This document shows positions 1-6,432 of a stretch of 8,478 nt of DNA, piece by piece. The position numbers were made by a program, and so were the translations under genes. Source of the stretch: Bradyrhizobiaceae bacterium (GTDB taxonomy: Bacteria > Pseudomonadota > Alphaproteobacteria > Rhizobiales > Hyphomicrobiaceae). The notes beneath the pieces are model-generated. The model was not told the origin of the DNA. It ran no database searches and worked only from the letters and a program-made list of their open reading frames with translations. The stretch is taken from positions 1-8,478 of the forward strand of contig CANJPN010000249.1 of NCBI GenBank assembly GCA_947475855.1, read 5' to 3'. The number at the start of each line of letters is the position of its first letter. Position 1 is the first letter of the stretch.

Positions 1-497
1 AGCAGATCCTTGCTGCTTTCAGCGCTCAAGCCGCCGGAGACGAGACCCTCGGCACGCCCCAGATCTACTGGACTTTTTATGCCGGGCTTCACGTCCGTTC
101 GCATGAAGTAGACCGTGGTTCCCGGCTGGTAGGCGACGAACTCGTAGAGTTTGAAATCGACTTTGCGGGGCTTTGTTTCAGAAGCGTATGGCCATGCGAC
201 GCCGGTCAGCAGGCCGAGCATCGTCCCATCCTTGGGTGCAATTTCTCCGATGTAGTTGGTGCCGATCAGCCCGCCGGCCCCATCCATGTTCTGCACGACG
301 ATCTGCGGCTGACCTTCTATGTGCTTGCCGAGGTGGCGGGCGACGACTCGACCTTCGATGTCCGCCGGGCCGCCTGATGCATAGTTGATGAGTATGGTGA
401 GCCGCTTACCTGAGTAAAAACTTTGCGCGCCGCTCGGCGCGGCGCTGGTGAGCACAAGCCCGCTGCCAAGCGCCAAGGCTGTCACGAACCGGAACAT
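1..497 (-). CDS. TTT (Bug/TctC-like) periplasmic solute-binding protein, C-terminus cut off by the window edge
   Basis: Partial gene: 165 codons are visible and it runs off the left edge without a stop. The product begins MFRFVTALALG with a Sec signal peptide, likely cleaved near SGA/QSFY. The mature part carries FYSGKRL, the loop NYASGGPADIEGR at about residues 40-52, VVQNMDGAGG, and DVKPGIKSP. These match the two downstream-facing paralogues at 508-1623 and 1714-2814, so it is the third copy of a tandem set. It resembles the 1714-2814 product most closely, for example in the shared VAYQP.TTVYFMRTDV stretch. Family role: binds a small, usually carboxylated, solute in the periplasm and delivers it to a TctAB-type permease; the ligand is unknown. 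The ATG at 497 is chosen because GGAGG (507-503) sits 5 bases upstream; an ATG at 501 is out of frame. It follows the 508-1623 gene by 10 bases, in the same transcription unit. Confidence 0.9.
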   Translation of the reverse strand, partial: MFRFVTALALGSGLVLTSAAPSGAQSFYSGKRLTILINYASGGPADIEGRVVARHLGKHIEGQPQIVVQNMDGAGGLIGTNYIGEIAPKDGTMLGLLTGVAWPYASETKPRKVDFKLYEFVAYQPGTTVYFMRTDVKPGIKSPVDLGRAEGLVSGGLSAESSKDL

Positions 498-502
498 TCA
501 TG

Positions 503-509
503 CCTCCCT
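503..509 (-). promoter_or_regulatory. Ribosome binding site overlapping the preceding stop codon
   Basis: On the minus strand AGGGAGG begins inside the TAG stop (510-508) of the upstream binding-protein gene and lies 5 bases before the ATG at 497. A strong Shine-Dalgarno this close to the stop suggests reinitiation or coupled translation of the two paralogues. A second ATG at 501-499, out of frame, lies only one base after the site and is unlikely to be used. Confidence 0.6.
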
Positions 510-1623
510 ACTTGCGCGCTTCGGTGGGTCCGTTTGCCTTCGACGCTTCCGCGATGTAGCGAGCGAAGAACGCCTTCGCTTCGGGCGGCGCACTCAATGC
601 CTTGCGCAAACGGGGGCTGAGATCGGCGGCAGCGTCGAACGTTGGCACATAACCGAACACCTTCGTTGCGTCGTCAGCGAACTCGCGGTCGGTTTGGATC
701 TTCACCACGGCTTCCCTCAATGCCGCCTGAGCCTCGGCAGGGGCACCGGGCGGCAAGGCGAGCAGGCGGAAGTTGTTTCCGCTGAGGAACAGGATCGACA
801 GATAGGCGTCCCACAGAGGTCCTTTGGGCAGCCCGCCCTTGGCCTTCGCATAGAGTTCCTGGAACCCTGGCATGGAAAGATCGGCGACTTCCTTGGGCAC
901 GCTGAAGTTCGTGCCGTCCCAGCCCGGATCGTAGAACACGGGGATGGCGATGCCATCCTTCACAAGGCTAGGTTCGACCACACCGCGGTACGCAGGCGGA
1001 CTTTCCGAGGTGATGTTGACTTCGCCTTGCTGGAGCGCGAGCCGTACGGCATTCGTGCCTCGGTAGCTCGTGACGTATTTGTACGGAACGCCCAGAATGT
1101 CGAGCGTCAGTCGCAGCAGGATGTCCTTGGAGCTGTCGGCGGCGAGCCCGCCGATGATGACGCCCTCGGCACGGGCCAGATCGGCGGCCTGCTTGATGCC
1201 GGGCTTAACGTCCTTGCGCATGTAGTAGACGCTCGTCGAGCGCTGGGCAGCGATGAATTCGAGAGAGCGGAAATCGACCCGCTGGTTGCCGGCCGCGAAC
1301 GTGTTGATGAATGCCGACCCCGTCAGCAGGCCAACGACAGAGCCATCCTTCGCCGCGACCTCGCCGAGGTAGTTGACGCCGACCTGTCCACCCGCGCCGT
1401 CCATGTTCTGCACGATCACCGTCGGCTGGCCCGCGATCAGGCGTCCGATGTGGCGGGCGAAGACCCGCCCGTCGATATCTGAGGGGCCACCCGCCGCGTA
1501 GTTGATGAGCAACGTCAGACGCTTGCCCGCATAGAAATCCGCAGCAGGCGCGCCAGTGCTCAGGCAGACGCATGTGGCTAACGCAGCTAGGGTGAATCCA
1601 ATCGGCCTCGTTACGTTCGGCAT
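508..1623 (-). CDS. TTT (Bug/TctC-like) periplasmic solute-binding protein
   Basis: Encodes 371 residues from the ATG at 1623. An ATG two codons earlier (1629) is possible, but GGAG at 1635-1632 is 2 bases from it and 8 bases from the ATG at 1623, which I therefore prefer. The product has an N-terminal signal peptide with likely cleavage near GAPA/ADFYAG. The mature start is DFYAGKRL, followed by the loop NYAAGGPSDIDGR, then VIVQNMDGAGG, DVKPGIKQA, the SESPPAYR segment and FYDPGWDGTNFS. This order matches the neighbouring paralogues over full length. Family role: two-lobed 'Venus flytrap' receptor for small organic anions, feeding a TctAB permease that is not encoded here. The ligand is not identifiable. 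It is the middle copy of three tandem paralogues, 90 bases after the 1714-2814 gene. It is more divergent than the other two in the segment near 1205-1280 (Q.STSVYYMRKDV). Confidence 0.93.
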   Translation of the reverse strand: MPNVTRPIGFTLAALATCVCLSTGAPAADFYAGKRLTLLINYAAGGPSDIDGRVFARHIGRLIAGQPTVIVQNMDGAGGQVGVNYLGEVAAKDGSVVGLLTGSAFINTFAAGNQRVDFRSLEFIAAQRSTSVYYMRKDVKPGIKQAADLARAEGVIIGGLAADSSKDILLRLTLDILGVPYKYVTSYRGTNAVRLALQQGEVNITSESPPAYRGVVEPSLVKDGIAIPVFYDPGWDGTNFSVPKEVADLSMPGFQELYAKAKGGLPKGPLWDAYLSILFLSGNNFRLLALPPGAPAEAQAALREAVVKIQTDREFADDATKVFGYVPTFDAAADLSPRLRKALSAPPEAKAFFARYIAEASKANGPTEARK

Positions 1624-1713
1624 GTGCATGGCTCCGTAGCTCGGATTGGGTCACAGGCACGGCTGAAAGGTACGTCTAAGAACGCGGCAACCGACCAAAC
1701 CTCGCACCGTCGA

Positions 1714-2814
1714 TCATTTTATCCCAGCGCCCGCTTTGATGTAGTCGTTCACTTGGTTGCGCAGCTCGGGCGAAGTGTTCAGCATCTTGCGGACGCGCTC
1801 CGAGGTATCGGGGCCGGCCACAAACTCCGGCACGAAGCTGAATGCCTTTATCGCCTCTTCGGCGAATTCCTTGTCGGTTGCGAGCTTTCCGACCGCGGCG
1901 CGCAACGCGTCGACGGCAGCCTTCGGCGAACCCGGCGGCATGGCGGCGACGCGGAAAACTTCACCGGTGAGCTGCAGTGCGGTCAGATACATCTCCCAGA
2001 GGGGCCCCTTCGGCAGCTCTCCTTTGATTTCCTTGTAGAGCTCCGGAAACGATTTGATCGGCAATCCATCGACCTGCTTGGATCGTGAGAAATCTTTTCC
2101 GTCCCAACCCGGATCGTAGAACAGCCCGATCGCATCGCCCTTGTCGACGAGGCTCTGCAACACGACGGTCCGATAGGATGGTGGGCTCTCGGAATAGAAG
2201 TTGACTTCCTTCTGCTGCATGGCGAGGCGCGCCGCGTTGCTGCCGCGATACCCGGTCACGTACTTGTATTTGTGGCCGAGCATATCGAGCGTGAGCCGGA
2301 TCATCAGGTCCTTCGCGCTGTCCGCGGAGAGGCCACCGGCGATGATGCCCTGCGCTTTGCCTAGATCGGCCGGTGTCTTGATGCCCGGCGCGACGTCGGT
2401 GCGCATGAAATACACGGTCGTCGATGGCTGGTAGGCGACGAACTCATATGTCTTGAAGTCAACCTTTCGCGGTGAGGTTTCAGTCGCGAACTGCCAAGCC
2501 GACGCAGTGAGCATACCGAGTACAGTGCCGTCTTTCGGTGCGACCTCGCCGAGCCAAGTAGCGCCCACCATGCCGCCCGCGCCGTCCATGTTCTGCACGA
2601 TAACGCTGGGCGAGCCGGCGATGTGCTTGGCGAGGTGGCGCGCGAAGAACCGGCCTTCGATATCGGCGGGACCGCCCGGTGCATAGTTGACCAGCACGAT
2701 GAGACGCTTGCCGGCGTAGAAGTCGGCCTGCTGGGCTTGAGCCTCCATTGCAGGGCCCGAGCCCAGCCAGCCCAGCATTGCGCCAACCACTGCTGCTATG
2801 CGCGCAGACGTCAT
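1714..2814 (-). CDS. TTT (Bug/TctC-like) periplasmic solute-binding protein
   Basis: Encodes 366 residues starting MTSARIAAVVGAMLGW. An in-frame ATG at 2913 would add 33 residues lacking signal-peptide character and overlap the amidohydrolase gene. The ATG at 2814 has GGAGG 7 bases upstream and puts a normal Sec signal first, so I chose it. Likely cleavage is near AQA/QQADF. The mature part has DFYAGKRL, the loop NYAPGGPADIEGR, VIVQNMDGAGG, FMRTDVAPGIK, SESPPSYR and FYDPGWDGKDFS, and ends IKAGAGIK. All are shared with the two genes to its left, which are paralogues. Role by family: periplasmic capture of a small organic acid for TTT-type uptake. It lies 67 bases after the amidohydrolase gene, with a short inverted repeat in that gap, and is probably co-transcribed with it. 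Confidence 0.93.
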   Translation of the reverse strand: MTSARIAAVVGAMLGWLGSGPAMEAQAQQADFYAGKRLIVLVNYAPGGPADIEGRFFARHLAKHIAGSPSVIVQNMDGAGGMVGATWLGEVAPKDGTVLGMLTASAWQFATETSPRKVDFKTYEFVAYQPSTTVYFMRTDVAPGIKTPADLGKAQGIIAGGLSADSAKDLMIRLTLDMLGHKYKYVTGYRGSNAARLAMQQKEVNFYSESPPSYRTVVLQSLVDKGDAIGLFYDPGWDGKDFSRSKQVDGLPIKSFPELYKEIKGELPKGPLWEMYLTALQLTGEVFRVAAMPPGSPKAAVDALRAAVGKLATDKEFAEEAIKAFSFVPEFVAGPDTSERVRKMLNTSPELRNQVNDYIKAGAGIK

Positions 2815-2836
2815 GCGGCTTCCTCCCTCCACCTGT

Positions 2837-2867
2837 CCGGCAAGATGTGGCCGGCATTGCTTGCCGG
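2837..2867 (-). repeat. Intercistronic inverted repeat (8-bp perfect stem)
   Basis: CCGGCAAG (2837-2844) and CTTGCCGG (2860-2867) are perfect reverse complements separated by 15 bases. They sit between the amidohydrolase stop and the ribosome binding site of the next binding-protein gene. On the minus-strand transcript no U-run follows the stem, so it does not look like an intrinsic terminator. It could be an mRNA-stability or partial-attenuation hairpin that adjusts the ratio of enzyme to binding protein, which is an inference. Confidence 0.45.
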
Positions 2868-2881
2868 CTCGACCAGAGGGC

Positions 2882-3877
2882 TCAATTCTTTCGGAAGCGG
2901 GGAAAGAGTGCAAGTGCGCTGTTGCGATAGACCGCGGCGCGGCTCGCGTCGTCGAAACCTTTCCACGTCGCCAGGCATTCGTGCTGGAGGTCTATGGTGT
3001 GCCGGTCGATATAGGGCCAGTCGCTGCCGTACATCACGTGTCCCGGCTTTGCCACCTCCATCAAGGAAGACATCGCCGCGTTGGAGCCGGATATCGCGGT
3101 ATCGAAGTAGAACCGGTCCACATAGTGCCGCGCCCCCTCGGGGACACGGCTGGAGAACTCGGGCTTGTTGATGTCCTGCTCCTCCATGAGGATCAGCCGG
3201 AACGAGATGAAGGGCAGGCACCCGCCGGCGTGCGCGAGGATCCACTTGATATCGGGGTATTTTCGCATGAACTCGTTGTAGATCAGGAACGCAGCGACCC
3301 GTGTCGTCTCGAACGTGTACTCGATGATCGAGCCCCAGATCTTCATGCTCAAGGTGTCGACGAATGCCGGACGCGCCGGGTGCACGAACACGACGGCCTT
3401 GCGCCGGTTCATCTCGGCCAGCAGCGGCTCCATGCGTTTGTCCCCGACATAGATGCCGTTCTGGCTCGACAGCAGGATCAGACCGTCGGCTTTCAGTGTG
3501 TCGAGGGCGTACGCCATATGGGCGAGCGAGCCGTCGACGTCAGGGTAGGGAAGCGGCGCGAAGAAGCCCAGCTTATCGGGAGCGGTGCCCGCGAACTTCG
3601 CCAGCGCATCGGTGACGGACTGGCATAGGTAACGTGCGTCCGCGTCGTTGCCGTGATGCACGCCCGCGACCGACAGCGGGTTCACGATCGCCGCCTCGAT
3701 GCCGAGCGTGCCCATCGAATCGATTGCTTCCTGCGGCGAAGCGTTCTTGCGCAACGGCCGCGAAGGATCGGCGGCACCGGAGCGCACGAGCGCCGCCTGA
3801 TACTCCGGCAGCACACAATGGTGGTGCACGTCGATGAAGCGGGGCGCAGTGCTGTTGGTCTTCATGGTGGCGGCCAT
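2882..3877 (-). CDS. Metal-dependent amidohydrolase-superfamily protein (ACMSD / 6-methylsalicylate-decarboxylase type)
   Basis: Encodes 331 residues with the full set of amidohydrolase_2 (TIM-barrel) metal motifs: IDVHHH at residues 15-20 (H18 and H20 as the HxH pair), VHP with H166, ILAHAGG with H216, and YGSDWPY with D286. There is no signal peptide, so it should be cytoplasmic. Family members, such as aminocarboxymuconate-semialdehyde decarboxylase, resorcylate and 6-methylsalicylate decarboxylases and some hydratases, use one divalent metal to decarboxylate or hydrolyse aromatic or unsaturated acids. The exact reaction cannot be assigned. The ATG at 3877 is preceded by AGGAG 9 bases upstream; an ATG four codons later is possible. 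It follows a binding-protein gene by 45 bases and precedes three more, so it is likely the catabolic enzyme for whatever those proteins import. Confidence 0.9.
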   Translation of the reverse strand: MAATMKTNSTAPRFIDVHHHCVLPEYQAALVRSGAADPSRPLRKNASPQEAIDSMGTLGIEAAIVNPLSVAGVHHGNDADARYLCQSVTDALAKFAGTAPDKLGFFAPLPYPDVDGSLAHMAYALDTLKADGLILLSSQNGIYVGDKRMEPLLAEMNRRKAVVFVHPARPAFVDTLSMKIWGSIIEYTFETTRVAAFLIYNEFMRKYPDIKWILAHAGGCLPFISFRLILMEEQDINKPEFSSRVPEGARHYVDRFYFDTAISGSNAAMSSLMEVAKPGHVMYGSDWPYIDRHTIDLQHECLATWKGFDDASRAAVYRNSALALFPRFRKN

Positions 3878-3922
3878 CTCGTCTTTCTCCTGTCGGTCGC
3901 GCGAACTAACGTGGTTTGCAGC

Positions 3923-4963
3923 CTACTTTTTGTCAGCGGAGGTTATCCGCCCCAGTACGTCGGTGGTCTTCTTCACGATATCGGCCGGCATCTTGAACGC
4001 GCGCTCGACCTGCGCGGCGAGTTCCTCGCCCGTCATCGGCTCGACAGTGAACGACTGCTTGGACGCCTCGTCCACGAACGCCTTGTCCGCCATCGTGTCG
4101 GCGAACGCCTTGCGCAGCGTCGCCACCCGTTCGGCCGGAAGCCCCGGCGGGGCGACGAACGGCCGGCCGAGCGTCGCGCGCATGAAGAACAATTCCAGGA
4201 TCTGCCGCTCCTCGGCCGTCCGCGCGCTGGCCGACCCCAGAGGCAGATCCTTCAACCGTGGATCGGGCTCCAGCCGCGCCTGGAACAGCACCACGAGCTT
4301 TCCCGAGCGCCCGATATCCGAGTTCATCACCGAATCGTTCGATCCGCAGATACCCTGCACCTCGCCGCGCTCCATCGCGAGCCGCACTTCGTTGGAGCCC
4401 TTGTAGCCCTTCACCACCTTGAACTTCATGCCGAGCAGCAGGTGCATGAACTCTGGATACACGGCAGAATCCGCACCCGATCCCGTAGCGCCCATGACCA
4501 GCTCCTTCTGGAACAGGTCCTGCATCGTTGCGACGCCGCTGTCCTTGCGCGACACGCAGATCGCGGTGTCGCGGTCGGGGCTGCCGAGCCAGTTGAACTT
4601 GAGCGGGTCGAATTGCGTTCCCGCTCCGCCCAGCAGCGGCTCCATCGGGATGCCCCGGTTGATCAGCGCGATGACGCTGCCGTCCTTCGGCGAGACGTTG
4701 TAGAGCTGGTTGGCGACTAGCAGACCACCCGCGCCCGGCAGGTTCTGCGGCACGATGTTGGGATTGCCCGGTAAGTGTTTGCCCATGTGGCGCGCCACCA
4801 TCCGCGCCCAGATGTCGTTCCCACCGCCGGAGCCAAACCCGATCAGCAGCGTCACCGTCTTGCCGGCATAGAAGGACGTCGAGGGCGACTGAGCGAGGGT
4901 GGGTGAAGCTGCGGCGGTCAAAGCGCCGACGACTGCTGCGGCGAGACGGCGGATCTGGCGCAT
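3923..4963 (-). CDS. TTT (Bug/TctC-like) periplasmic solute-binding protein, first gene of the operon
   Basis: Encodes 346 residues starting MRQIRRLAAAVVGAL, a typical Sec signal peptide with cleavage near TLA/QSPS. Motifs in order: FYAGKTVTLLIGFGSGGGNDIWAR, given here as FYAGKTV then LIGFGSGGGNDIWAR, followed by ARHMGKHLPGNP, VPQNLPGAGG and a C-terminal ITSADKK. It belongs to the same superfamily as the three binding proteins downstream, but to a different branch: its first loop keeps GSGGGND rather than NYA.GGP.DI. A GTG at 4975 is in frame, but the ATG at 4963 has GAGGGG just upstream and gives a cleaner signal peptide. It is the promoter-proximal gene of the minus-strand unit and diverges from ruvC across 71 bases. 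The ligand is unknown. Confidence 0.92.
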   Translation of the reverse strand: MRQIRRLAAAVVGALTAAASPTLAQSPSTSFYAGKTVTLLIGFGSGGGNDIWARMVARHMGKHLPGNPNIVPQNLPGAGGLLVANQLYNVSPKDGSVIALINRGIPMEPLLGGAGTQFDPLKFNWLGSPDRDTAICVSRKDSGVATMQDLFQKELVMGATGSGADSAVYPEFMHLLLGMKFKVVKGYKGSNEVRLAMERGEVQGICGSNDSVMNSDIGRSGKLVVLFQARLEPDPRLKDLPLGSASARTAEERQILELFFMRATLGRPFVAPPGLPAERVATLRKAFADTMADKAFVDEASKQSFTVEPMTGEELAAQVERAFKMPADIVKKTTDVLGRITSADKK

Positions 4964-5034
4964 GGTTCCCCTCACGCTGCGATACCCTTGGGAAGGCGGG
5001 CCCTTTTGCGCCCCACGTATGCTATGGGGGCGAT
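4964..5034. promoter_or_regulatory. Divergent intergenic region between the binding-protein operon and ruvC
   Basis: Seventy-one bases separate two diverging start codons, so promoters for both units should lie here or extend into the genes. The plus strand has a weak -10-like TATGCT at 5018-5023 with no convincing -35. I found no good sigma-70 pair on the minus strand. ruvC has a G-run (5026-5030) in place of a standard AGGAGG, 4 bases before its ATG. The assignment rests on position only. Confidence 0.3.
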
Positions 5035-5547
5035 ATGAAGAGCAATCTGATTCGCATTATCGGTATCGATCCCGGGCTTCGGCGCACCGGCTGGGGCGTC
5101 ATCGAGTCCGACGGGGTCCGGCTCTCGTACGTGGCGAGCGGCCACGTCAAGTCGACCGACAAGGAAGAGCTGTCGTATCGCTTGCGCGAACTCTACGAAG
5201 GCATCACCAGCGTGCTGGCGAGCTTCCACCCGCAGGAGGCCGCCGTCGAAGAGACTTTCGTCAACGACAACCCGCGCTCGACCCTGAAACTGGGGCAGGC
5301 CCGCGGCATGGCGATGCTCGCCCCGGCCATGAAGGGCATTCGTGTCGCCGAATACCCGCCCAACCTCATCAAGAAGACGGTCGTCGGCGCCGGTCATGCC
5401 GAGAAGAAGCAGATTCAGATGATGGTCGGCATGCTCTTGCCGCGCGCCAAGTTCGACAGCGCCGACGAAGCCGACGCGCTGGCCATCGCAATTTGCCACG
5501 CCAATCACCGGGGTATCCGGCAATTGGCGAAGATGGTGGCTTCGTGA
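5035..5547 (+). CDS. ruvC: Crossover junction endodeoxyribonuclease RuvC (Holliday-junction resolvase)
   Basis: Encodes 170 residues, close to the 173 of E. coli RuvC. The RNase H-like fold signature IGIDPG contains catalytic D12. AVEETF contains E72. DSADEADALAIAICH contains D144 and D147. Together these give the complete DEDD metal-binding set. TLKLGQARG (about residues 83-91) is also family-typical. RuvC cuts Holliday junctions symmetrically as a dimer, normally on a RuvAB-bound junction, completing recombinational repair in the cytoplasm. The ATG at 5035 gives the canonical N-terminus; upstream in-frame codons would add a non-homologous extension. The ribosome binding site is poor (a G-run only). 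ruvA follows after 123 bases that hold a palindromic element. Function is near certain; the start is probable. Confidence 0.97.
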   Translation: MKSNLIRIIGIDPGLRRTGWGVIESDGVRLSYVASGHVKSTDKEELSYRLRELYEGITSVLASFHPQEAAVEETFVNDNPRSTLKLGQARGMAMLAPAMKGIRVAEYPPNLIKKTVVGAGHAEKKQIQMMVGMLLPRAKFDSADEADALAIAICHANHRGIRQLAKMVAS

Positions 5548-5554
5548 GACTAGC

Positions 5555-5654
5555 AGGTTGGGTCGAGGCAACTTCCCGCCGAGGCCCAACGATCTGGTAG
5601 CATGCCGTAAAAGTTGGGCCTCCCCCGGATTAGTGTCCTGGGTCGACCCAACCT
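5555..5654. repeat. Nested palindromic (REP/MITE-like) element between ruvC and ruvA
   Basis: Two perfect inverted repeats are nested. The outer 12-base arms are AGGTTGGGTCGA (5555-5566) and TCGACCCAACCT (5643-5654). The inner 10-base arms are GAGGCCCAAC (5581-5590) and GTTGGGCCTC (5613-5622). The right outer arm overlaps a separate 12-base perfect palindrome, TGGGTCGACCCA (5639-5650). All four arms share GTTGGG/CCCAAC cores, so the sequence could alternatively fold as two successive hairpins. GTTGGG...CCCAAC palindromes recur as intergenic repeats in various proteobacteria (general recollection). No target-site duplication is evident. The element ends 5 bases before the GGAGG of ruvA, so it could affect readthrough from ruvC or ruvA translation. 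Confidence 0.7.
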
Positions 5655-5659
5655 ACGCT

Positions 5660-5664
5660 GGAGG
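5660..5664 (+). promoter_or_regulatory. ruvA ribosome binding site
   Basis: GGAGG lies 6 bases before the ATG at 5671 and fixes the ruvA start. It begins 5 bases after the right arm of the palindromic element, close enough for that stem to influence ribosome access. Confidence 0.7.
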
Positions 5665-5670
5665 TGCCCA

Positions 5671-6306
5671 ATGATCGGAAAGCTCAAAGGCATCGTCGAT
5701 GCCATCGGCGAGAGCCACTGCGTGATCGACGTCAACGGCGTCGGATACGAGGTGCAGGCGTCATCGCGCACGCTGCGCAATATGAAACTCGGCGACACCG
5801 TCTCGCTCGCCATCGACACGCACGTGCGCGAGGACGCGATCCGGCTGTTCGGCTTCTCGAGCGAGGTCGAGCGCTCATGGTTCCGCACGCTTCAGAACGT
5901 GCAGGGCGTCGGCTCTAAGGTTGCGCTCTCGGTGCTCGGCACGATGGCTCCGAACGATCTCGCTCAGGCGATCGCGCTGGGCAACTGGGCCGCCATGGAA
6001 GAAGCCCCCGGCGTCGGCAAGAAACTCGCGCAGCGCCTGATCCTGGAGCTGAAGGATAAGGCCCCGGCGCTCTCAGTCGCGGGCCTGAATGTTCCGGCAG
6101 CCTCCGCCGCGGGTGGTGCCGCATCGGTCGTCGCGCCCGATGGCAACGCCGCCGCCGAAGCGATCTCGGCGCTCACCAATCTCGGATACCAGCCTTCGCA
6201 GGCGAGCCAAGCCGTGGCACTTGCCGCCAAGGAACTCGGCAAAGATGCAGCCACCTCGGCTCTTATCCGCCGAGCGCTAAGGGAGATGGCGGCGGGCGTG
6301 CGGTGA
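5671..6306 (+). CDS. ruvA: Holliday junction branch migration protein RuvA
   Basis: Encodes 211 residues starting MIGKLKGIVDAIGE, the canonical RuvA N-terminus. Domain I (OB fold) covers about residues 1-63 and includes VNGVGYEV and the acidic pin HVRED (E54, D55), which in the family keeps duplex strands separated at the junction centre. Domain II has two helix-hairpin-helix DNA-binding motifs, LQNVQGVGSKVALSVLG (about 74-90) and EAPGVGKKLAQRLILEL (about 111-127). After an Ala/Gly-rich flexible linker (about 142-160), domain III (about 161-211), with AISALTNLGY, should contact the RuvB motor. RuvA tetramers bind Holliday junctions and load RuvB rings. All three domains look intact. ruvB does not follow; the next gene is convergent. 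Confidence 0.97.
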   Translation: MIGKLKGIVDAIGESHCVIDVNGVGYEVQASSRTLRNMKLGDTVSLAIDTHVREDAIRLFGFSSEVERSWFRTLQNVQGVGSKVALSVLGTMAPNDLAQAIALGNWAAMEEAPGVGKKLAQRLILELKDKAPALSVAGLNVPAASAAGGAASVVAPDGNAAAEAISALTNLGYQPSQASQAVALAAKELGKDAATSALIRRALREMAAGVR

Positions 6307-6401
6307 CATTGAATACTGAGCCTTCGACATGAGATCCGAGACCCATCCGCCATAGCGTGTTCGAATTGTTCATCGCCCCGTTCGTGCAGGCTGTGTGCGG
6401 C

Positions 6402-6419
6402 GGCGCAGGCTCCTGCGCC
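6402..6419. terminator. GC-rich hairpin between convergent genes, possible bidirectional terminator
   Basis: GGCGCAG (6402-6408) and CTGCGCC (6413-6419) form a perfect 7-bp stem around the loop GCTC, in the 126-base gap between the ends of ruvA and the convergent binding-protein gene. Position and stability fit a terminator or 3'-end stabiliser, but neither strand has the T-run of a classical intrinsic terminator. I see nothing else in this gap. Confidence 0.4.
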
Positions 6420-6432
6420 CGAGGTTGCGATC

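Noticed and set aside
448..1482. Long plus-strand open frame opposite the 508-1623 binding-protein gene
   Set aside because: It is rich in Arg, His and Gln with no recognisable domain, as expected for an antisense frame of a GC-rich gene. The minus-strand frame has a signal peptide and family motifs.
2815..2913. N-terminal extension of the 1714-2814 binding protein to an ATG at 2913
   Set aside because: It would place 33 charged residues before a good signal peptide, overlap the amidohydrolase gene and ignore the GGAGG just before 2814.
2798..3628. Plus-strand open frame of about 276 codons opposite the amidohydrolase gene
   Set aside because: The opposite strand carries all amidohydrolase metal-ligand motifs; this frame has none and is Arg/Val/His rich.
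3653..4720. Plus-strand open frame of about 355 codons opposite the amidohydrolase and first binding-protein genes
   Set aside because: It spans two real minus-strand genes and the gap between them, has no motif and a composition typical of antisense frames.
5555..5654. CRISPR or tandem-repeat array suggested by repeated GTTGGG cores
   Set aside because: The units are inverted arms, not regularly spaced direct repeats, and there are only two nested pairs.
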